DNA of 25,329 bases, taken from Lingula anatina (Eukaryota > Brachiopoda > Lingulata > Lingulida > Lingulidae). The stretch is taken from the NCBI RefSeq assembly GCF_001039355.2, contig NW_019775827.1, positions 25,624 through 50,952 on the forward strand. Reading direction: 5' to 3'. The notes below the pieces were generated by a model. The model searched no databases and was not told where the DNA came from. It saw only the letters and a list, made by a program, of their open reading frames with translations. Position 1 is the stretch's first letter. Each line of letters starts with the position of its first letter. This document shows positions 19,383-25,329 of the stretch, piece after piece. Made by a program: the position numbers and the translations under genes.

Positions 19383-19403
19383 TTAAAACAACGCACGGAT
19401 GGT
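19337..19403. other. palindromic end-to-end junction, candidate recombinase core site
   Basis: The arms ACCATCTGTGCGTCATTTTAA (19337-19357) and its near reverse complement (19383-19403, beginning TTAAAACAACGCAC) match at 18 of 21 positions. They flank a 25-bp core that contains the smaller palindrome GACTTAT-AA-ATAAGTC. The right arm starts exactly at the border of the 317-bp repeat. Inverted arms around a short core are the usual architecture of tyrosine-recombinase sites. The outer copy of the repeat (ending 19954) lacks the second arm. Confidence 0.55.
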
Positions 19404-19637
19404 CTTAAAAGCTTTATTGCTTTCTCTAAAAACTACAATAAATACAACTAATCTAAAAATAATAAAAGTAAAAAAGCCACTTAAGCTGACGGAATCATAG
19501 CACTGAAGCATTTAAAGCATGTAAATTAAAGAATTGAAAACACAATCCAATTGAAAGCACCACACCATCCCAATACGTTCATTGGCAATTACTGTATTAC
19601 AATAAGCAGTCACTGAAATAAGGTGTGGGTGGGTGGG
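19383..19637 (-). repeat. putative B2 segment, 3' terminal end of an element copy
   Basis: This 255-bp AT-rich segment separates the two 317-bp repeats. In element direction it carries AATAAA at 19418-19413, about 30 nt before its end at 19383, the spacing expected of an RNA 3' end. Its last 21 bases form an inverted repeat with the start of the adjacent A1. In the Ngaro layout this is what the 3' terminal B2 should look like. No second copy (B1) exists in the window. A microsatellite-like GTGGGTGGGTGG marks its other border. Confidence 0.55.
19413..19418 (-). terminator. polyadenylation signal AATAAA of the retroelement
   Basis: The minus-strand AATAAA lies 30 nt upstream of the B2 terminus and is followed by a T-rich run. 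It fits the 3' end of the element's genomic RNA. Confidence 0.55.
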
Positions 19638-19954
19638 AAAATCAAAGTATGCCGCTGCGAAGCTGACGCAAGCGTGCGTCTTGTTCAGTAACAAACTAGC
19701 GACTGCAGATTTCAAATTACCGCACGTTGAGCATCGGCCAATGAGAAACGATGTCCGTTAAGCAGGCTGGTCCTATCAGGGGAGAGAGAACGATGTCTGT
19801 TGTAATCTCTGCCAATAGAAGATCGTTTACATAAAGTCCGTTAAGCGGGCTAACCAACCAGCGGTCGGGAGAAAGGTAACAGGCACGCTGCGTGAGCGTG
19901 ATAAGCGTACCATCTGTGCGTCATTTTAAATCCGACTTATAAATAAGTCTTAAC
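19638..19954 (-). repeat. outer 317-bp direct repeat (A of a collapsed upstream copy)
   Basis: Identical to A1 base for base, ending at 19954 where apparently unique AT-rich DNA begins (ATATATAGTGTAG). With the following B2 segment it forms an A-B2 unit, as expected if recombination between A1 and A2 of an upstream copy removed its ORFs and B1, the counterpart of a solo LTR. Confidence 0.8.
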
Positions 19955-20621
19955 ATATATAGTGTAGTACTTATGGTTTATATATTTATGGATCTTGAGG
20001 CAAAATGTAAATAAATGAGTGAGAGAAATTGTAAGTAGTGAGAATTTCTGTGAAAGACACTATGTTACTGTATATATTTCATTATGATGTCCACTTTTGC
20101 AATTGCAGCGTAGACTACCTAATTTTACACAGACCTAATAAGGAAATTAATTTCATGATGCAAAAAACTGGCAAAATTGGATTTATTACTACCTGTGCTT
20201 TTTAGGTCAACAGCTTTTCACCAATCATATATTATGCACATAACTGGGTCTCATTGTATTGGATTCAACTTTTCAGAAAATAAAAATGTTCCTTGTTATG
20301 TTCAGCAATGAGAGATGTACATGTAATTGCTGTAATTGGATGAACATAGAGTTTGATGATTTTTTTTTCCAGAAAAAAAAGCACATACATTTTCCAAATG
20401 GTGTCCAGTTCAGGATCTCATAACAAATCACATGGGACATGTAATTGCACCTTAGTTGCTTTCTCAACATTCCTGACGTTCATACAGAAACATTTATGGC
20501 GCATTTCCAAGTACTATATCATGGAAAATAGATAGGAACCCGGCTTGTGGAGATCAAACATTTGGAATCATGGGGAAGTCACCATTCATGTCTTCAATTA
20601 CTAGTAATGTAATGAATGTTT
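19955..20621. other. non-coding flank of the retroelement
   Basis: AT-rich, with no supported gene. Short open frames around 20273-20535 on both strands overlap T/A homopolymers and lack family character. Confidence 0.45.
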
Positions 20622-20908
20622 GAGGGTATTCACAACAGGTGATACTTTGATCTACAGATCAAATATGGTCGACCCTTCATGAAGAGCCAACTTATCCCCT
20701 GATGGTCTCCCCGCCTCTGGACATGCCATTACTTGTAAACAGATGAAGTCACGACCCTGCAGTTTATTTGCTAGATCCATGCAAGAACGGTGCGTGTGGA
20801 GGTCGGGAGATCATCAGGGGATTAGTCGGCTCTTCTTTCATGTAAGGTCTGCTATATATTTGATCTGTGGAACTGTAGATCCAAGGATCATCTGTTGTGA
20901 ATGCCCTC
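20622..20908. mobile_element. 287-bp foldback MITE with about 100-bp arms
   Basis: The left arm starts GAGGGTATTCACAACAG. The right arm, reverse-complemented, starts GAGGGCATTCACAACAG. They stay alignable for about 100 bp with small indels through TGATCTACAG, ATCAAATAT, GAAGAGCC and ATCCCCTGATG. The unpaired centre is under 100 bp. There is no coding capacity. A target-site duplication is not clear (flanks TGTTT and TATAC), so the superfamily is unassigned. The plus-strand frame at 20743-20952 is a by-product. Confidence 0.8.
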
Positions 20909-21232
20909 TATACTACAGCAGTATTAAGGTCAGCAAATTTAGCTATAACTAATATCATATATTTTGCTGCCCCACACCTAAAAAAGGGATGGAAAGTTTG
21001 ATTCTTAAAAAGGAACTCCACAGCTAAAACAATGTATCAAACCCATGCCATGTGTAATACCTCAATGTAGACAATAATCCCTGTGCCAAGTGTCCAGGGG
21101 ATTGGATGCACATTAGTAGGTGTAAAGATTTTTAAGTTGTTCCTAATCCTGCCCTGACCTGATCTAGACTACCAGGTGATCTAGGTCTGATTGTATGACC
21201 TTCACTGATTCATGTTCATGATCAACCACCAG
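20909..21232. other. non-coding stretch
   Basis: No gene or repeat recognised. It leads into the TTCATGATCA-type minisatellite. Confidence 0.45.
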
Positions 21233-21625
21233 TTCATGATCACTGGTTCCCGAAACAGGTTCATGATCATTGGTTCACAGAGATCACATTCAGAACAAGT
21301 TGATTAACTAATACATCCAAGGACTAAATATGGCCAACTGACTTAAAAGTCATGCCACTAATCTCGTAATGGTCACCCAACAACTCCACATGCGAATCAG
21401 TTAGTCCATGGAGCATTTGTTCTGAACCGCTCAATGACTTGTTCATAATCACTGGTTCTCAAACACCAGTTCATGATCACTGGTTCTCAAGCACCAGTTC
21501 ATGATCACTGGTTCACAAGCACCAGTTCATGATCACTGGTTTACAAGCACCAGTTCATGATCACTGGTTCACAAGCACCAGTTCATGATCACTGGTTTAC
21601 AAGCACCAGTTCATGATCACTGGTT
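21233..21625. repeat. 28-bp minisatellite of hairpin-forming units, interrupted once
   Basis: The unit TTCATGATCACTGGTTC + ACAAGCACCAG repeats at 21442, 21470, 21498, 21526, 21554, 21582 and, partly, 21610. Two diverged units lie at 21233 and 21260, on the far side of a roughly 154-bp interruption. Across unit borders ACCAGT and ACTGGT flank TCATGATC, so each unit can form a small stem. Copies alternate GGTTCAC and GGTTTAC, suggesting expansion by two-unit steps. Confidence 0.9.
21288..21441. mobile_element. possible small inverted-repeat insertion within the minisatellite
   Basis: Non-minisatellite sequence splits the 28-bp array. Its ends share TTCAGAACAA in inverted orientation (21290-21299 and near 21415-21424). 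A second inverted block follows inward, TCCAAGGACTAA against TCCATGGACTAA. This pattern suggests a tiny non-autonomous element about 140 bp long, but the arms are short and no duplicated target was fixed. Confidence 0.35.
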
Positions 21626-21922
21626 CATACAGACTGGTTCATGAGCAAGGATTCATGATCACTCATAACCCCCTTTTTGATAAAAGCAGAAGAAAAGTGT
21701 TGAATGGGCATTGATGCTCTGGAAAGCTTCCCCCATCCTCTAGTTTAGAGAGCCAGTTTGTTCCTGTTTATTGGTATCAGCTGTTTTCGTCCTGAGGACA
21801 TACCTGGCAAATGAAATATGATGATAGTCTTTCCACTTATCTCAATGACATAGTGATTATCAAATGAATGGGGGCCAGTACTAGTATGTTATCTCTTTCG
21901 TGGAGGCTGTAAGATGATTGAT

Positions 21923-21973
21923 CTTCTAAGAGAGATCAATGAAAATAGCTTCTAAGAGAGATCAATGAAAATA
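21923..21973. repeat. two-copy 26-bp tandem duplication
   Basis: CTTCTAAGAGAGATCAATGA + AAATAG at 21923-21948 is repeated without change at 21949-21973, with only the last base uncopied. This indicates a recent slippage event. Confidence 0.85.
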
Positions 21974-23122
21974 ATAGAAAAATTCGATTTTGTACAACCA
22001 ACCACCATTCAACATACTACCAATCTTCACGACGTCTTATCATGGTTATATCACCACAGAAGGCAACTAATCCCTCATTTGCCCCACCCACCTGTACTGT
22101 GAGTTAAGCCATGGGACCACTGACTTACTGTGGTAAGAAGGCAATCATTTCAGGTGATTTTCAAAGATTGGTTGCACCAAGTACAGTATTATATTATATA
22201 AAGTCACTTAATTTACTGTTTCGCTGGTGCCTGAAGCTTGATATTTAGTTTTGTCAACCGAGGCCTGTAGCCAGTGGGAAGATCTTTTTCTGGTGGAAGG
22301 GCTTCTTTTATTCAAGGCTGCAACTAAATTAATATTATTAATATAATATATATAATGGTAAGTTACTAGTAATCCTTTATAAAGTGCTATTTAACTGATT
22401 TTGCATAGTCAATTTTACATTTATGTGTATAATTATCAATCTACATTTACTGATCCTGGCACAGCCAAAAATGAAAAAAAAAAATCAAATGTTTTCATTA
22501 TACGAGACCATTTAGCTGAACAGCATGCCAACATGCAATAGTCGTGTAATACAACAGTTGTTGTGTAATTACCAATTATTTACTGGCAGTTCTTGACGAG
22601 AGGTGTACAAATCAATTGGAATTAATTCTGCTGTCGTGCAATGAGCTGTGATGAAAACTAAACAAGTTCTACTCTCGCTTCTAATATTTTTCTTATAGAA
22701 ATATGTGCATGGTTCAATGCTGTGATTTTCTTTCAGTTTTTCTATCTGTGTGACTATTACACCATAAAGCAAACAAATAAATATAAGAGAGAGTAATTAC
22801 AAAGGCACTTTCAAATTCAGCATGCAAGTAAATATTGGAAATCAAGACACATCGATATATAATTGATTATTGTGGAATGTGCAGACTGGATAATAGTGAT
22901 ACCAGCTGATTTTCAATATTTTCATTAGGAAGTTACATGAAAATGTAAGCAAAAGAATTGGGTTGTATAATTGGGCAAAAACTCTTCAGGCTCTAGGGGC
23001 ACCATTTCACAAAGGAACTTGGGCCAAATTTTTTTTTGAACTTAAAGACTATGAATTCTATTATGACCAAGGTGAGTCATTAGTAGTTCACTTATAATGT
23101 GTATGAAGGTATTGTGGCTGTT

Positions 23123-23123
<1 letters not shown>
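21974..23123. other. non-coding stretch
   Basis: AT-rich with no supported exon, RNA gene or repeat family. Small AT-only runs occur near 22330-22360. Confidence 0.45.

Positions 23124-23182
<59 letters not shown>
23124..23182. repeat. (CA)n microsatellite
   Basis: An uninterrupted CA run of about 59 bp. It is the longest and purest dinucleotide tract in the window, so likely polymorphic. Confidence 0.97.
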
Positions 23183-23183
<1 letters not shown>

Positions 23184-24355
23184 AGAACAAATTAAAAAAA
23201 AAAGAAAAAATAATTTAGAACATTTTATCTCTTGTTTTAGTTGACTGTAGCAAATATTATCCTAAATCCAGGTAGGCAAATATTTTTCGTTGTAACGTAA
23301 AGACAAACTTTCAAATGAACTTCTGTTGAGAAATTTGACCAAGTTGGTTCTGAAACCTACTGGGGTCCCCCCAAGCACTTCTTTAAGGATTTGAATGGGC
23401 CAAAGTTACCCATTTCAAAGGTACCCAGCTGGCCCATCCCTACCAGTGCTGAGATAGGCCAGGGATACCACTAGAACTAGTCATTCCCAGTAGGGAGCCT
23501 GACCTGTGTAGAGAATTGATTGTTTTGTGTCTTGCTTGAGAGGCTACAAGATCTGGATATTGATCTGCTCCTGGGTGCAGATGGCTCGATATGGCAGCAC
23601 TAAGTGGATGTGCCATGTGGCAGTCTATGGAAGTGTGTTTTTGGTTCTGTTATGAAAGTTTTTTCAGATAAGGGTGGTGTTTCTTTTTTTCTCCCACCAC
23701 CACCACAAAGGGGAAGGTTATACATTGACTTAAATCTTTCTTTTTGTCCACTTTTCTGATTTTCTGTTTGATGCATAGCAAGATAGAGATATAGATCTAA
23801 TTTATGAACTTGGTACAAATTCAGTGTTCATATATATTCAATATTTTCAATATTTTGGAAGTACATGAAAATATTTTTAAAGGGTCGTGGTTTCTGTCAG
23901 CCCCAGCCAAAATATTATCTGGTAATATATATGTAGATGGCTGTTGACATATAGTAGGGTTTTTGCATTTATGATGTCATGTTATCAAACTTATTTATCT
24001 GTTAATCCAGATTAGATGTCTGACCAGAAAGGTTTCTGACCTTGACCTTGCTCTTTGACCTGTTGATTTGGTTACAGTCTACAAAGGACAGAATATTTGT
24101 ATTTTATTTATTATTTTATTTAATCTAATTTATTTATTTTTATTTGTATTTAATTTTTTGGAAGGGGTTGGCTTGAGGTTGATTTACTGATAAGCCCAAT
24201 ACAGTCATTTTGAGGTTAAAACCTGCAGCATGCAGTATGTAACACTTACGCTCAGTTAATCCCTATGAGGTGATAATTCTATTTGTATGACGACTCTCTT
24301 GATAACTCTCCCCATCCGTATTGTCTGTGCACTAGTACATTAAAGGACCATTCTC
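23183..24355. other. non-coding stretch
   Basis: No supported gene. It contains a 9-bp inverted pair (CCTACTGGG near 23359 and its complement near 23486), a TTTA/ATTT-rich tract near 24100-24155 and the half-site cluster at 24037. Confidence 0.4.
24037..24048. promoter_or_regulatory. DR0 nuclear-receptor-type element
   Basis: TGACCTTGACCT is AGGTCAAGGTCA on the other strand: two half-sites with no spacer, the arrangement preferred by GCNF/NR6A1. A third half-site (TTTGACCTG) follows within 20 bp. It is isolated, so chance is possible. Confidence 0.3.
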
Positions 24356-24573
24356 ACAGATATTTGGATCGATCTTTCTCCCTGGGGAGTCTCACTAAAT
24401 TGCTATCCAACTACTAGTAACTGGCTTAAACGTCTGTCATGCCTAGTAAAGCTGTTAGAAGGTAATTATCTTTACCCCTAGCTGATTCGGTAGGCATGGC
24501 AGATATTTAAGCCTCTTGAGCTGATAGTAATTTAGCATGAACCCCCAGGGAGTTAGGTCGATCCAGATGGATC
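24356..24573. mobile_element. about 220-bp foldback hairpin element
   Basis: The left arm (24356-24456) contains GGATCGATCTTTCTCCCTGG, CTAAATTGCTATC, GGCTTAAACGTCTG and CATGCCTA. The right arm (24478-24573), reverse-complemented, contains matching GGATCGACCTAACTCCCTGG, CTAAATTACTATC, GGCTTAAATATCTG and CATGCCTA in the same order. Only about 20 bp separate the arms, so the whole piece folds back on itself. No coding content. It may be a MITE or the trace of an inverted duplication. Confidence 0.7.
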
Positions 24574-25313
24574 GGTCTAAGTATGGGAACCCAGTCTAAA
24601 ACTGCCTGCATATTACCATGCTCTGATGATAATGTCAGGCCAGATTTCCTAGAACCCCATTGTAATCTCCTCTCATTCACTGCTTGCGTGGTTTCTGCAT
24701 GGGCAGCAGTGCCAACTCTATATAGCCTACTAGTATAGCATGCTCTCTCCATGGCCTGTATTCTTGGGGACATTTCTTTGTTGGAAAGGAGTTTCATTTC
24801 CCAACCTCCCCCTAATATTTGGTTGACTATATTTTTGATGCCCAATGAATACATACATATGTGTTGTTGTAACAGAATACACTAATTCTTAACTCCTTTG
24901 TAATCATTTGTATAAGTATGGCCTATGTATTTTGTATAAGTGTAGCTGTAAAAATGTTCTGGGAAATATATAAATAATTCAATCTGCTCCAATGTAGGAA
25001 GAGTGCAATGTGTTTAGGCATTCTTTGCTTGTCTGCCTATGAATGCTTTTATTTTAGGTGTTATTTGGATACAGTAATAAAAATAGACCTGCTGTCCATA
25101 TTTAGAGATATTGATAACCAAAACTATGCATAGAACTGCACTTACACAGACAGGAATAGAACGTTGACACTGACAGCAATATGATAGATAGCCCATGTAA
25201 TAAAAAAGTGAATAACGTAATTAACAGCAGTCTGTTTTAGGCATCGTTAAGTGCCTCCATCTGGTGTAGCCGAAATTATTTTGAAAGCTTAATCTCAGTA
25301 AGAAAATGGTTCG
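24574..25313. other. non-coding stretch to the window edge
   Basis: The first 250 bp are somewhat GC-richer and carry a minus-strand open frame (to 24854) that begins inside the foldback arm and shows no family character. The rest is AT-rich. No gene is supported. Confidence 0.4.
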
Positions 25314-25329
25314 CCCCCCCCCCCCCCCC
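25314..25329. repeat. poly-C run cut by the window edge
   Basis: Sixteen consecutive C residues end the window. True length unknown; such runs often stall sequencing, so this may coincide with a contig end. Confidence 0.9.

Larger units (their letters stand above)
15493..19954 (-). mobile_element. Ngaro/PAT-type tyrosine-recombinase retrotransposon, 3'-truncated, with 5' tandem remnant
   Basis: The order on the minus strand is: 317-bp repeat (19954-19638), 255-bp segment (19637-19383), second copy of the 317-bp repeat (19382-19066), 89-nt leader, Gag, RT-RNase H, YR. Direct rather than inverted repeats, a YR, and no methyltransferase domain after RNase H point to Ngaro or PAT rather than DIRS1. 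Known Ngaro elements are built A1-ORFs-B1-A2-B2. Here A1 is the inner repeat, and B1-A2-B2 should follow the YR but are missing beyond 15492. The interior is visibly richer in G+C than the flanks. The three frames are open apart from the 3' break, and the repeats are identical, so the insertion is young. Confidence 0.88.

Noticed and set aside
19066-19954. Classical LTR pair or a TRIM element
   Set aside because: The repeats do not start TG and end CA, no integrase of DDE type is present, and the adjacent ORFs encode a tyrosine recombinase; the split-repeat interpretation fits better.
21233-21625. CRISPR-like repeat-spacer array
   Set aside because: 28-bp units are contiguous with no unique spacers, and the genome is eukaryotic.
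24507-24854. 115-codon minus-strand frame
   Set aside because: Runs through one arm of the foldback element and shows no family character.
1-25329. tRNA, rRNA or snRNA genes
   Set aside because: No B-box plus cloverleaf or other conserved RNA signature was found by eye; a covariance-model scan would be decisive.

Overview
This is a eukaryotic, almost certainly metazoan, genomic window. It has AT-rich intergenic and intronic DNA, long CA/TG microsatellites, MITE-like foldback elements, a decayed hAT transposase and isolated exon-like ORFs bounded by GT-AG signals. The repeat repertoire (a Ngaro/PAT-type tyrosine-recombinase retrotransposon, hAT, many short inverted-repeat elements) fits a marine invertebrate such as an echinoderm, hemichordate, amphioxus, mollusc or cnidarian. 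The species cannot be named from the sequence.

Layout. Positions 1-10,700 look like introns and flanks of one or two minus-strand host genes. There is a candidate 5' exon with a strong donor at 390, a clean 63-codon phase 0-0 internal exon at 2554-2742, a candidate signal-peptide exon at 8507-8644 and a candidate non-coding first exon ending at 10532. A 549-bp TIR element (3541-4089) sits between them. A minus-strand hAT transposase fossil lies at 11434-12036. From 12430 to 13376 is a tandem array of about 144-bp units, each carrying the nuclear-receptor DR1 motif TGACCTTTGACCT. Two small exon-like ORFs (14549-14851 and 15004-15200, minus strand) with an NRF1-type palindrome between them precede the main element.

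The centrepiece is a minus-strand Ngaro-like retrotransposon at 15493-19954: Gag (SAM-like region plus CCCH zinc fingers), then RT-RNase H, then tyrosine recombinase (YR). Gag and RT overlap in the -1 frame at an A-AAA-AAG slippery heptamer. The YR frame has no ATG and begins just after a strong splice acceptor. The YR is cut after its H-x-x-R box, exactly at a single N, so the catalytic Tyr and the 3' terminal repeats are missing. Upstream of gag there are two identical 317-bp direct repeats separated by a 255-bp segment that has a polyadenylation signal near its 3' end. The junction of that segment with the inner repeat is a 21-bp-arm imperfect palindrome. I read this as a 'solo' remnant (A-B2) of one copy joined head-to-tail to the A1 end of a second copy, preserving the end-to-end junction on which the recombinase would act.

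Positions 20,000-25,329 contain no gene I can support. They hold a 287-bp MITE with roughly 100-bp arms, an interrupted 28-bp minisatellite of hairpin-forming units, a roughly 220-bp foldback hairpin, microsatellites and a poly-C run at the window edge.
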